This document shows positions 33,291 to 41,365 of a stretch of 44,080 bases of DNA, piece after piece. A program made the translations under genes and the position numbers. This DNA is from Planctomycetota bacterium (GTDB lineage Bacteria; Planctomycetota; SZUA-567; H5-PLA8). The stretch is from assembly GCA_026184295.1 (NCBI GenBank), contig JAHCJK010000026.1, forward strand, positions 1 to 44,080. Direction: 5' to 3'. The notes beneath the pieces are model-generated. The model saw nothing but the letters and a program-made list of their open reading frames with translations. It was not told the DNA's origin and made no database searches. Each line of letters begins with the position of its first letter. Positions within the stretch are counted from its first letter, which is position 1.

Positions 33291-33410
33291 ATCAGGGATC
33301 AGGAATCAGGATTCAGGAATCAGGGAAGGAGCAGCGCGATGCGCTGCTTTTTTCTTAGGAGGGTGGCGAAGCCGCTCCTTCCCTAAATCCTAAATCCTGA
33401 CCCCTGAATC
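33291..33410. repeat. heptamer repeats with inverted copies around a terminator
   Basis: Five tandem 7-bp units of the form ATCAGGR/TTCAGGA lie at 33291-33325. After the terminator the opposite strand carries degenerate copies (read inverted: ATTCAGG, GGTCAGG, ATTTAGG, ATTTAGG) up to about 33410. A perfect GGGAAGGAGC / GCTCCTTCCC inverted pair (33323-33332 and 33374-33383) links the two arms. This looks like a small dispersed intergenic repeat of the short-tandem-heptamer kind. Confidence 0.7.
33331..33353 (+). terminator. rho-independent terminator after the Gfo/Idh/MocA gene
   Basis: A perfect 7-bp stem (GCAGCGC/GCGCTGC, 3-base loop) is followed directly by six T residues at 33348-33353. 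It lies 49 bases after the stop codon. Confidence 0.88.
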
Positions 33411-33424
33411 TTTCCTTCGGACGT

Positions 33425-33452
33425 AAAACAACGGCGCAAAAAGGCGTATAAT
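33425..33452 (+). promoter_or_regulatory. candidate sigma-70 promoter of the membrane-protein operon
   Basis: A perfect TATAAT stands at 33447-33452. Sixteen bases upstream is AAAACA (33425-33430), a weak -35. Transcription would start near 33459, about 36 bases before ATG 33495. Confidence 0.5.
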
Positions 33453-33494
33453 AGGGAATAAGGATACCTCTCAAACGGCGTGGGAGCAGCCACG

Positions 33495-33980
33495 ATGGCG
33501 CACGCGGAGCTTCCTATGGACCTCGCCTCCCGCGGCACATGTGCAGGGAAGCCGCTGGGCCAGAGCGCGGCCATGGCGCTGGGCGTCGCGCTGCTGTTCG
33601 GGTTGCTGGGGTGGGGCACGATTTTCTTCGACGATCCATCGGCGAAGCCGTTCCGTTCAATCTCCATCCTGGCCAGTCTGGTCATCGGATGCTGGTCGCT
33701 CCTGCTGGCGGCGCGCTCGCGCGCGAGTGGTGAACGATCGCGGCTGGCGCAGGCGGTGCTGATCCTGCCGTGTCTGGCCATGATCGTATGCGGCTTCTGC
33801 TGGTTCTCCCTGGCGGCGGTGAGCCTTCAGCTGCCTGTCACGCTCTTTCTGCTCATGGTCCTGCTGGCCGAAGTGGAAGACTCGCCGCGCTTCGTGATGG
33901 TCAGCGCGACGCTGTATCTCTTCGCGGCCATGCCGTTCGGATTCAACGCGCTGAACTATTTCGGCCGGTACATTCATTGA
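33495..33980 (+). CDS. small multi-pass membrane protein, first of three related genes
   Basis: I do not recognise a family for this 161-residue protein. It has a short hydrophilic N-terminus and four or five predicted transmembrane helices (for example AMALGVALLFGLLGWGTIFF, ISILASLVIGCWSLLLAA and AVLILPCLAMIVCGFCWFSL). Its PLGQSA segment before the first helix, and the CWSLLLAARSRASGER stretch after the second, resemble the LGRSA and LWSLVISIRALFRAER stretches of the next protein, so the three adjacent genes appear to be related. ATG 33495 follows GGGAG. It ends 10 bases before the next start, indicating an operon behind the promoter at 33425. Confidence 0.75.
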   Translation: MAHAELPMDLASRGTCAGKPLGQSAAMALGVALLFGLLGWGTIFFDDPSAKPFRSISILASLVIGCWSLLLAARSRASGERSRLAQAVLILPCLAMIVCGFCWFSLAAVSLQLPVTLFLLMVLLAEVEDSPRFVMVSATLYLFAAMPFGFNALNYFGRYIH

Positions 33981-33990
33981 ACGGAGCGTG

Positions 33991-35286
33991 ATGGCCGTGG
34001 ATGTCCGCGTGCGCCTCGATCCCCACAGTGCCAAGGCCGCCTCCGGCGTGCCGCTGCCGAACCCGCCTCCGGCCGCGGCGGCGGCGCCGGACGGACGCTC
34101 GCTTGGCCGCAGCGCGATGCTGCTGCACGCGCTCGCGTACGTCTTCTTTCTCGCCGCGCTGGGCATGATGTTGGTGCTGGGCGAAATCAGCGAGGAGTCG
34201 CAGACGGTCCAGGGCGTGGGCGGCGCGGCGGCGATGACGCTCTCGCTCTGGTCGCTGGTCATCTCGATCCGCGCGCTGTTCCGCGCCGAACGCCCGCTGC
34301 TGCCGGTGCTGAACATCGCGTGGGTGATGATCGAGCTTGTCGTGCCTTGCATGGCGTTGTGGTGGCCGCTGGTGCTGAACTACAAGACCTGCTCGGAACT
34401 CGAGGCCGTCGCGCACGCCTTGCTGTTGCCTGTGTTGATACCCTGCTTCGTGCTGGGCACTTTCGTGGCGGCGCCCCTAGCCTGGTGGCGGGTGACGCGA
34501 ACGTTCAAGCGGTCGGAGAAGGCCCGCGACTGGACGCGCCGTCAGCGCTGGATGCACGGCGCGCGCTGGTATGCCGCGGTCATGATGCTCCTGAGCGTGT
34601 TGGCAGGCTGGCCCGCGATGCTTCTCTTTTCGGTGTACTCGGCGCGCCAGGGGACGAACACGGTGCTGAGCGACGCCGTCATTCGCGTCTCGCCCGATTT
34701 CATGAAGGAATGGCTCTGCGATGCCAGCCGGGTTGGCCGCGCCACCTTCGCGCTGCCCCTGGTTATGGCTGGCTACGGCTGCCCGAGCGGCACTTTCCTC
34801 GAAAGGCTGGCCTGCGATTCGGATGATCAGATTGCGGATTTAGCATGGGCGCGCCTAAAGGGAACGCCGCAAGGCATGGCCCTGGCGCGGCAGATGCTGG
34901 AACGCCCCCATGCCTACTGGGCCTGCGCTCGTTGGTGGGCAGGATGCGAATTCGGAGCGCATGCGCCATCCGCTGAGGTGGAGGCCCTGCTCATGTCGCC
35001 CGGCCAGGAACGGAGTGCCGAACTCGACGGCATATTTCGAGGGATTCTTAAGCGCTCCGATTTGGAACTGATTCCTGCGCTTGTGAAATTGCTCGATCGG
35101 AAAGACCCCTATCACCAACACATGGCCTTTTGGGTGCTTCAATTCCTGAAAGAAGGACGCATGCAGTGGACCCTTCAACAAAGCTTCGCGCCTTGCTACA
35201 TCACCCCTGCAGGAATTCCCATGACTTCGTCCGAGTCGCAGGCCATTGAAGCCTTGAAAGCGAAGTTGAACGCCGATGGACGCTAG
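33991..35286 (+). CDS. membrane protein with cytoplasmic repeat-like tail, second of three
   Basis: The 431-residue protein has an N-terminal segment VDVRVRLDPHSAKAASGVP, an LGRSAMLLHALAYVFF start of the first helix, and about five transmembrane helices in its first 235 residues. The C-terminal 200 residues are soluble and helical, with a HEAT-like feel (DDQIADLAWARLKGTPQGMALARQML ... LELIPALVKLLDRKD). The N-terminal half clearly resembles the next protein (VRIDPRSALAASGAP, LGRSAAMLHALALF, TIQGVGGAAGLALALWS versus TVQGVGGAAAMTLSLWS). ATG 33991 is preferred over GTG 33988, since GGAG lies only 4 bases before it. Its end overlaps the next start by 11 bases. Function is unknown. Confidence 0.78.
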   Translation: MAVDVRVRLDPHSAKAASGVPLPNPPPAAAAAPDGRSLGRSAMLLHALAYVFFLAALGMMLVLGEISEESQTVQGVGGAAAMTLSLWSLVISIRALFRAERPLLPVLNIAWVMIELVVPCMALWWPLVLNYKTCSELEAVAHALLLPVLIPCFVLGTFVAAPLAWWRVTRTFKRSEKARDWTRRQRWMHGARWYAAVMMLLSVLAGWPAMLLFSVYSARQGTNTVLSDAVIRVSPDFMKEWLCDASRVGRATFALPLVMAGYGCPSGTFLERLACDSDDQIADLAWARLKGTPQGMALARQMLERPHAYWACARWWAGCEFGAHAPSAEVEALLMSPGQERSAELDGIFRGILKRSDLELIPALVKLLDRKDPYHQHMAFWVLQFLKEGRMQWTLQQSFAPCYITPAGIPMTSSESQAIEALKAKLNADGR

Positions 35287-36973
35287 AGTCCGCATCGACC
35301 CGCGCAGCGCGCTGGCGGCCTCGGGCGCGCCTTCGGGAAAACTCGCGCGCGAAACGCCCGCGCACGACCCGGCGGCGGGGTTGCTGGGGCGCAGCGCGGC
35401 GATGCTGCACGCCCTGGCGCTCTTCGCGGCGTTGGTCGCGGCGGTCGTGGCGTGGATCGTGGGTCTGAAGAAGGACGAAGCCTACACCATCCAGGGCGTC
35501 GGCGGCGCGGCGGGGCTGGCCTTGGCGCTCTGGTCGGCGGGGATGGCGTTGCGCGCGCTCTGGCGCGGCGAACCCAAGCGCTGGGCGCTCTCGGTCGCGC
35601 TCCTGTTCGTGCTCGAAATGGGCGCGCTGGGCCTGTGGCAGTGGGACGCGCTGACGCAGTGGGGCGGGCTGAACGACGCGTGGTTCACCTGGGGCGCGTG
35701 GATCGGCCTGCCGGCGTGGGGTCCGGCGCTGCTCTTTGGCACGCTGCTGGCCGCGCCGGTGGCGATGGCGCGCGGGCACGCGGCCGAACGCCGCGCGCGC
35801 GCACGAAACGACGAGACCTGGACGCTCGCGCGCCGCCGCCGGTCCGCGATGACGTTCTTCGGCGCCGTCGCCGTGCTGGCGGGCCTGCCGGTCTTTCTCG
35901 CCGCGCTGTATGTCTACTCGGCGGCGATGCACGCGAATTCGAAATTCGTGAGCTGGCAGGGGCCGGTGGTGCGCTGGACGCCCGACGCGGCAAAGTCCGG
36001 CCTCAACGGCCTGCTGGACCTGTACGAGGGGCCGCGCGCGCGGAATCTGGGTTTCTCGCTCGTCGTGGGCGGAGAACTGCCCTCGGAGGCGCTGCTTTCC
36101 CGCATGCAGGATCCGACCAAGGCCATCCGCGGCTACGCGTGGAAGGTGCTCTGCGCGCAGGACCCCCAGCGCGCGCGGGCGCTGACCCTGGACCCGGAGG
36201 CCGTCGATCTCGTGCCCGCCGACGTCCAGGAAGCGATGGCCGAATCGCTCGCGCGCGACGGCAGCGAGGCCGAACTGCGCCAGGCCTTCGGCATGCTGGA
36301 ACGCGCGCACGTGGCCTTCGCGGAGCCGTACCTTAAGGCGCTCGCGGCCGAACAGCGCACGGCGGCGCTACAGGATCTGCTCGATTTCGCCGCGCGCACC
36401 CGGCGCCGGCGCCTCTTCGACGACGCAGGCGTCGCCGTCGAACAGCTCACCAGCGGCGGCGCCTGGCGCAGGTACTGGACGACGATGCTGAGCAGCCCGC
36501 ACGAAGTCACGCGCCGCTGGACGGCGGAAATCCTGCTCAAGCGGCCCTGGACGCTCTTTCAGAATTCGGTGGCGCTGGACGTCTTTGCCGCGAACGGGCC
36601 GGGGTACTACGACGCGCTGGTCGTGCTGGCCAAGAACGGCCACGCGGATTTCCTCGAACGCACCTTCGACCGGCGCCTCTGCCGCGAGGAAGCCCTGGCG
36701 CGCCTGGCCGAGACGATCCGCGAGGGCGACCGGCTCGATGCGCGCATGGCCGCGCGCGTGCTGGCGGCGCTGGTGGAGGCCAACCTGGACGCCGGCCCGA
36801 CCTTCGACGCCTGCGTGAGCGCGTATTTGAAACCGTTCGACGCGCGGCTGGAACTGCCGCCCATCGGCGCGGACGAGCAGTCGGTCTTCGAAGAACTGAT
36901 CCGCAAGGGCGAAGCGTGGACGGAGCAGCCGAACGGTTCGCCGCGGCATCCGGGCCCCGCGACGGTTCCCTGA
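35276..36973 (+). CDS. membrane protein with long helical soluble domain, third of three
   Basis: The 565-residue paralogue of the preceding protein shares its N-terminal tag (MDARVRIDPRSALAASG), LGRSAAMLHAL motif and TIQGVGGAAGLALALWS helix. It has five or so transmembrane helices up to about residue 215, then about 350 residues of helical, charged sequence made of degenerate repeats resembling HEAT or TPR-like scaffolds (for example EAMAESLARDGSEAELRQAFGMLERAHVAFAEPYLKAL). The start overlaps the previous gene by 11 bases, so translation is coupled. A membrane-tethered scaffold role is only a guess. No catalytic motif is visible. Confidence 0.78.
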   Translation: MDARVRIDPRSALAASGAPSGKLARETPAHDPAAGLLGRSAAMLHALALFAALVAAVVAWIVGLKKDEAYTIQGVGGAAGLALALWSAGMALRALWRGEPKRWALSVALLFVLEMGALGLWQWDALTQWGGLNDAWFTWGAWIGLPAWGPALLFGTLLAAPVAMARGHAAERRARARNDETWTLARRRRSAMTFFGAVAVLAGLPVFLAALYVYSAAMHANSKFVSWQGPVVRWTPDAAKSGLNGLLDLYEGPRARNLGFSLVVGGELPSEALLSRMQDPTKAIRGYAWKVLCAQDPQRARALTLDPEAVDLVPADVQEAMAESLARDGSEAELRQAFGMLERAHVAFAEPYLKALAAEQRTAALQDLLDFAARTRRRRLFDDAGVAVEQLTSGGAWRRYWTTMLSSPHEVTRRWTAEILLKRPWTLFQNSVALDVFAANGPGYYDALVVLAKNGHADFLERTFDRRLCREEALARLAETIREGDRLDARMAARVLAALVEANLDAGPTFDACVSAYLKPFDARLELPPIGADEQSVFEELIRKGEAWTEQPNGSPRHPGPATVP

Positions 36974-36987
36974 AGCGCTCCCATCCT

Positions 36988-36999
36988 GAAACGCGTTTC
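36988..36999. promoter_or_regulatory. perfect 12-bp palindrome upstream of the aminotransferase gene
   Basis: GAAACGCGTTTC is a perfect palindrome lying between the membrane-protein operon and the aminotransferase start, about 60 bases before GTG 37061. It could be a repressor site; no regulator is evident. Confidence 0.3.
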
Positions 37000-37060
37000 G
37001 CTCGCGCCGCGCGCGATCCGGAGTAATCTGGCTCGCGTTCGCACCGCGAGGAGACCCTCC

Positions 37061-38176
37061 GTGAAAGACCTGATCGCCCGGCGCGCCGCGCAGATCGAAG
37101 CCTCCGGCATCCGCCGCATCTTCGACCTCGCCGCGACGCTGAAGGACCCCATCAATCTCTCGATCGGCCAGCCGGACTTCGACGTGCCCGATCCGGTCAA
37201 GGACGCGGCCGTCGCGGCGATCAAGGGCGGCTTCAACCGCTACACGCCCTCGGGCGGCATCCCCGAACTGCGCGCGCGCGTCCTGGCCAAATACGAGGCC
37301 GACCACGGCGTGAAGATGGAAGACTGCTTCGTCGCCAGCGGCGTCTCTGGCGCGCTGACGCTGGCGCTGCTCGCGCTGGTCAACCCCGGCGACGAGGTGC
37401 TCGTGCCCGATCCGTACTTCGTGAGCTACACGCACCTGACGACGATGTGCGGCGGCGTGCCGGTCTACTACGACACGTACCCGGATTTCCGCGTCGATGC
37501 CGCCAAGGTCGAAGCGCTCGTCACGCCGAAGACGAAGCTGATCCTGGCGATGTCCCCCGGCAATCCCACCGGCGCCTGCATGGACGAGGATTCCAAGAAG
37601 GCCCTCGCGGACCTGGCGCGGCGCAAGGGCCTGGCGCTGGTCAGCGACGAGATCTACGAACTCTTCACGTACGGCCCGCGCGGCCGGAGCCTCGCGTCGT
37701 ACTACCCCGAAGGCAGCGTGGTGCTCGGCGGGCTTTCCAAGACCGCGGCGATGACCGGCTGGCGCGTGGGCTGGGCGCTGGGCGCGAGACACCTGATCGA
37801 CGCGATGCTGAAGCTGCAGCAGTTCACGTTCGTCTGCGCGCCCAGCTTCGCGCAAAAGGCCGCGCTCGCCGCCTTCGACGCCGACCTCTCGGCGGCGGTG
37901 CCCGCCTACGAGGCCAAGCGCGACCGCATGCTGGAAGGCCTGCGCGCGGCCGGCTACGAAGCCGTGACGCCCGGCGGCGCGTTTTATCTGTTCGTGAAGA
38001 CGCCCGCGAAGTACGCCCACGGAACGGCGTTCGTCGAAGAGGCCGTGCGCCGCGAGCTGCTGCTCGTGCCGGGCGGGGTCTTTTCGCGGCGCGACACGCA
38101 CTTCCGCATCTCGTACGCCGCGCCCGACGAGCGGCTCGCCCGAGCGCTCGAGATCTTCAAGGCGCTCGCCCGGTAG
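37061..38176 (+). CDS. PLP-dependent aminotransferase, class I/II
   Basis: The 371-residue enzyme is a fold-type I aminotransferase of the aspartate/aromatic/alanine type. It has the substrate-domain start INLSIGQPDFDVP, the nucleotide-like RYTPSGGIPELR, the SPGNPTGACMDEDS segment that binds the cofactor ring, SDEIYELF, and the Schiff-base lysine Lys227 in GGLSKTAAMTGWRVGW. The C-terminal arginine that binds the substrate carboxylate is in HFRISYA. The precise amino acid cannot be told. GTG 37061 has a GAGGAGA site upstream. It ends just before a bidirectional terminator shared with yidC. Confidence 0.92.
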   Translation: MKDLIARRAAQIEASGIRRIFDLAATLKDPINLSIGQPDFDVPDPVKDAAVAAIKGGFNRYTPSGGIPELRARVLAKYEADHGVKMEDCFVASGVSGALTLALLALVNPGDEVLVPDPYFVSYTHLTTMCGGVPVYYDTYPDFRVDAAKVEALVTPKTKLILAMSPGNPTGACMDEDSKKALADLARRKGLALVSDEIYELFTYGPRGRSLASYYPEGSVVLGGLSKTAAMTGWRVGWALGARHLIDAMLKLQQFTFVCAPSFAQKAALAAFDADLSAAVPAYEAKRDRMLEGLRAAGYEAVTPGGAFYLFVKTPAKYAHGTAFVEEAVRRELLLVPGGVFSRRDTHFRISYAAPDERLARALEIFKALAR

Positions 38177-38201
38177 CTTGTTGTTCTTGCTTCGGGCATG
38201 A

Positions 38202-38229
38202 AAAAAGGCGGACGCATGTCCGCCTTTTT
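38202..38229. terminator. bidirectional terminator between aminotransferase and yidC
   Basis: A 12-bp perfect stem (AAAAAGGCGGAC/GTCCGCCTTTTT, loop GCAT) has an A-run on one side and a T-run on the other, so it can stop transcription from both strands. It lies between the two convergent genes. Confidence 0.9.
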
Positions 38230-38254
38230 CGTTCCGCCGGAATCGTTCGCCGCG

Positions 38255-40354
38255 CTACTTGGCCGCCGCCTTGATGCCCGGGATGGGCGAAGACGACGTG
38301 GCCGGGGGCGCGCTGTCGCTGCCGTCGGTCTTCTTGAGCACGAACTTCTTGATGTACCAGCTTTCGAGCATGCCGAAGGTCGCGCTGGAGGCGAAGTAGA
38401 GCAGGAGGCCCGAGGGCATGTTGTAGAAGAGGAAGCCGAACATCACGGGCATGAAGGACATCATCTTGCGCTGGCTTTCCTGCGCGGGGTCCATGGTCGC
38501 GGGCTTGGGCTGCATCAGGGTCTGCGTGATGGTCATGCCCATGTAGAGGATCGGGAGCAGGTTGAAGTGGTGCGGCCAGAAGGGCAGGTCGGCCAGGCGG
38601 TCCGAGAGCGAGAGGTCGTGGGCCCAGAGGAAGCTGGCCTGCCGGATCTCGAAGGCGTGGCTGAAGGCGCCGTAGAGCGCGAAGAGGATCGGCATCTGCA
38701 GGAACATGGGCAGGCAGCCGGTCAGCGGGTTCGCGCCGGCCTTGCGCATGAGGTCCCACTTTTCCATTTCCTTCTTCTGCTTCAGTTCCGGGCTGGTGGC
38801 GCCGGCGTACTTGTCTTCGATGGCCTTCAACTGCGGCTGGAGTTCCTGCATCTTGAACATGCTGATGCTCTGCTTGCGCTGGAGCGGGTGCAGGGCCAGC
38901 TTGACGATCAGGGTCAGCAGGATCACGGCCACGCCGTAGTTCGACGTCAGCGCATAGATGCCTTTGAAGATCCAGAGCAGCAGGCGGCCGAGCAGGTCCA
39001 CGCGGGGCCAGCGCCAGCCGAAGACGTCGCAGTACTGGACCGTCAGGTGCAGTTGCACGGGCTTGGGGAGCTGCAGGGATTCCTCGAAGGCCGTCAGGTT
39101 GTCTTCCTGCGAGGGCCCCAGGTAGAAGGCGTAGGCGTCGCTTTCGGAACTGGCGCCCGCGGCGACGTCGCTGCTCCGGCGGCGGTGCATCACGACGGTC
39201 AGGCTGTCTTCCTGATAGCGCGGGTCGGAGAGCTTGTCCTTGCGCAGGCCCTTGTGGATCATCTCGGCCGAAATCTTGATCGCGGTCGTGGGGTCGCGCG
39301 CGACCAGCGAGGCGACGAAGAAGCGGTTGTGGACGTTGCCCCACAGGTTCTGGTCCAGGCTGCTGCTGCGCTTGGTCTCGTCGGGCTTGCCCGCGGTGGC
39401 GACGTCCACGTAGGTGACGGTGGGTTCGGCGTCGTTCAGGCGCGCGGAGGCGAGCTGCGCTTTCTCGATCACGTAGGCGCCCTGCTTGGGATCGCTGGCG
39501 GGGCCGTCGATCAGCACGCCGGCGGCGCCGCGCAGGCCGTACTCGAAGGCGAACTTTTCCTTCGTCAGGTTCTTCACGATCACCTGCACGCCGACGTACG
39601 GATCGCCTTGCGCGAAGGTAAAGCGCTTGGTGATGCGGCACACCGGCGCGTACGGATCGGTCTTGGCGGTGACGGTGGTGGCGTAAGCCAGCGTCCAGCG
39701 TTTCTCCTCGCCGGCGAAGCCCTCGGTGTTCTCCGCTTCCTCCCAGACGCGCGCTTCCAGGTCGCCGTAGGTCGTGTCGCCGATCCTGATGCCCGTCAGC
39801 GCCAGGCTCAGGCGCCCGGGTTCGATCTCGTCGAGAATCTCGAGGCCCACCGTCTGCGACGGGTCGTACTTGGGCGAGACCGGGTAGATGGTGGCCAGGG
39901 AGGCCTTGCGCAGCGACGCGCCGACGGGGGAGAAGGTGAGCGTGAGCTTCTCGCCCTTCATCTCGACGGGCGGGGCCTCGGCGATCTCCTTCGGGGCCTC
40001 CATCACGGGCGGATCGTGCTCGCCGGACTTCGCTTCGCCGGACTTCGTTTCCCCGGACTTGGCTTCGCCGGTCTTGACCGGGTCGCCGGGCGCCGGTTCG
40101 CCGCTCTTGGCCTCGGCGCTCTTGCCTTCTTCCGTCTTGGCGGCCTTGGCGCGCGCTTCGGCCTCGGCCTTCCTGCGCGCGGCCTCTTCTTCTTCCTTCT
40201 CCTTCTGCTGGGCGGTCCAGATTTCCATCTCGCGCTCGTACTGCATGCGGCGCTGCGAATTCTGGTTCGCGTAGTACCACTGGCTGCCGATCAGCAGCAG
40301 AATGGCCACGGCCAGCCCAGCGATCTTTACCCAGTCCACCGATTTTGCTGACAT
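38255..40354 (-). CDS. yidC: membrane protein insertase YidC
   Basis: The 699-residue protein inserts and folds inner-membrane proteins, alone or with SecYEG. It has an N-terminal helix (IAGLAVAILLLIGSQWYY), a large periplasmic P1 domain and the conserved C-terminal five-helix core: NYGVAVILLTLIVKLALHPLQRKQSISMFKMQ, with the Arg of the hydrophilic groove, then LTGCLPMFLQMPILFALYG and MMSFMPVMFGFLFYNMPSGLLLYF. The region after the first helix (about residues 42-115) is a charged, low-complexity tract with repeated KSGE units, unusually long for YidC. It lies 18 bases after the yidD gene, in the classic rnpA-yidD-yidC order. ATG 40354 lacks a strong ribosome binding site and may be coupled to yidD. 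Confidence 0.96.
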   Translation of the reverse strand: MSAKSVDWVKIAGLAVAILLLIGSQWYYANQNSQRRMQYEREMEIWTAQQKEKEEEEAARRKAEAEARAKAAKTEEGKSAEAKSGEPAPGDPVKTGEAKSGETKSGEAKSGEHDPPVMEAPKEIAEAPPVEMKGEKLTLTFSPVGASLRKASLATIYPVSPKYDPSQTVGLEILDEIEPGRLSLALTGIRIGDTTYGDLEARVWEEAENTEGFAGEEKRWTLAYATTVTAKTDPYAPVCRITKRFTFAQGDPYVGVQVIVKNLTKEKFAFEYGLRGAAGVLIDGPASDPKQGAYVIEKAQLASARLNDAEPTVTYVDVATAGKPDETKRSSSLDQNLWGNVHNRFFVASLVARDPTTAIKISAEMIHKGLRKDKLSDPRYQEDSLTVVMHRRRSSDVAAGASSESDAYAFYLGPSQEDNLTAFEESLQLPKPVQLHLTVQYCDVFGWRWPRVDLLGRLLLWIFKGIYALTSNYGVAVILLTLIVKLALHPLQRKQSISMFKMQELQPQLKAIEDKYAGATSPELKQKKEMEKWDLMRKAGANPLTGCLPMFLQMPILFALYGAFSHAFEIRQASFLWAHDLSLSDRLADLPFWPHHFNLLPILYMGMTITQTLMQPKPATMDPAQESQRKMMSFMPVMFGFLFYNMPSGLLLYFASSATFGMLESWYIKKFVLKKTDGSDSAPPATSSSPIPGIKAAAK
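40022..40081. repeat. tandem 15-bp repeat inside yidC
   Basis: Three close copies and one degenerate copy of a 15-bp unit (GCCGGACTTCGCTTC type) lie end to end. On the minus strand they encode the repeated Glu-Ala/Thr-Lys-Ser-Gly units of the YidC linker after the first helix. Confidence 0.75.
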
Positions 40355-40372
40355 GTTGTCCCGATCTGCCCC

Positions 40373-40660
40373 TCAGCGTCTGACCTCGGATTCCCGCGTC
40401 CCGTCCGCCGGCGTTCCGCCGGTTCCCCGCGCTTCCGGCACCGGATCGTGGCCTCCGGCGCAGAACGGCTGGCACCGGAGCAGCCTGCGGATCGCCAGAT
40501 ACCAGCCTTTCAGCGCGCCGTGCTTCTCGATCGCTTCCAGCGCGTAGGCCGAACACGTGGGCGTAAAGCGGCAGTGCCCGCCCAGCAGCCACGAAAGCGT
40601 CGCCCGGTAGACGTGCACCGGCGCGGACGCGATCAGCCGGGACCACCTGCTTCCGGCCAA
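40373..40660 (-). CDS. yidD: membrane protein insertion efficiency factor YidD
   Basis: The 95-residue protein matches YidD, a small membrane-associated partner of the YidC insertase. The family core is present: [60 protein letters not shown], with the three conserved cysteines in CRFTPTCS and RCQPF. The start is taken as TTG 40660 because a strong AAGGAGG (40671-40677) lies 10 bases upstream. An alternative TTG at 40723, directly after the rnpA stop, would add 21 residues but has no such site. It sits between rnpA and yidC. Confidence 0.9.
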   Translation of the reverse strand: MAGSRWSRLIASAPVHVYRATLSWLLGGHCRFTPTCSAYALEAIEKHGALKGWYLAIRRLLRCQPFCAGGHDPVPEARGTGGTPADGTRESEVRR

Positions 40661-40723
40661 AGTCTGCCAACCTCCTTGGACCGCCCAAAGCCCGGCATCA
40701 TATCGGCATGCTGGGGCATGCAA

Positions 40724-41269
40724 TCAAGGTTTTGGGGGCGGCCTTTTAATAAATGTCCGGCTCGAAATGCCCCGCCTCGGCTTCGCCTGCTTCTCCCCGT
40801 TCTCCGATCCCATCGTACGGATCGGCGCACCTTGTGTGGGCCGTGCCGGAGGCGGCGGCGCTTCGCCCGCGCGGGCCTGCGCCAGCCGCGTTCCTTCGCC
40901 CGGCAGCGGAATCTTCCGCGCCAGGTGCTCCAGCGAGGCGCGCACGTCGCAGGTGCGGTACTCGCGCACCCCGCGCCGCGGGATCAGGACGTAGTCGTAC
41001 CCGCTGGGCAGAATGTCCTGCGCCTGCCGGAAGGCCTCGCGCAGCACGCGCTTGATGCGGTTGCGGCGCACGGCGTTGCCGTGCTTGCGCCCCACCGAGA
41101 CGCCCATGCGCGCCAGCGGCAAGCCGTTGGCGCAGTAGAAGACCACCACGTTGGGTCCGTGGAGCGCCTCCTGCGCATTGTAGACACGCTGGAAGTCCGT
41201 GGACTCGCGGAGTCGCAGCGGAGCACGCCTTCCGTGCGCGCGGCCCGGTCCCTGTTCCTGCTTCGGCAA
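40724..41269 (-). CDS. rnpA: ribonuclease P protein component
   Basis: This basic protein is the protein subunit of ribonuclease P, which with its RNA trims the 5' ends of tRNAs. The hallmark is GNAVRRNRIKRVLREAFR, carrying the RNR motif, with RLRESTDFQRVY and GYDYVLIPRRGV before and after it. The protein is about 181 residues, longer than the typical 110-130, because of a C-terminal Pro/Arg-rich extension of about 60 residues. The start is uncertain: TTG 41269 has a GGGAG 8 bases upstream and is preferred; TTG 41287 and GTG 41284 are alternatives. The usual upstream neighbour rpmH is missing; instead an amidohydrolase ends 97 bases upstream. Confidence 0.88.
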   Translation of the reverse strand: MPKQEQGPGRAHGRRAPLRLRESTDFQRVYNAQEALHGPNVVVFYCANGLPLARMGVSVGRKHGNAVRRNRIKRVLREAFRQAQDILPSGYDYVLIPRRGVREYRTCDVRASLEHLARKIPLPGEGTRLAQARAGEAPPPPARPTQGAPIRTMGSENGEKQAKPRRGISSRTFIKRPPPKP

Positions 41270-41365
41270 CGGCAAGTCTCCCACCAAGCAGGGCGCATTC
41301 TAGGTGCGGCGCGCGGGGGTTTCAAATGGCTTGCGCCATTCGCCAGTCCCGCGAACTCCGGGCGT

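Noticed and set aside
33291..33325. Heptamer repeats as a CRISPR array
   Set aside because: Units are only 7 bp, contiguous and without spacers, and no cas gene is present.
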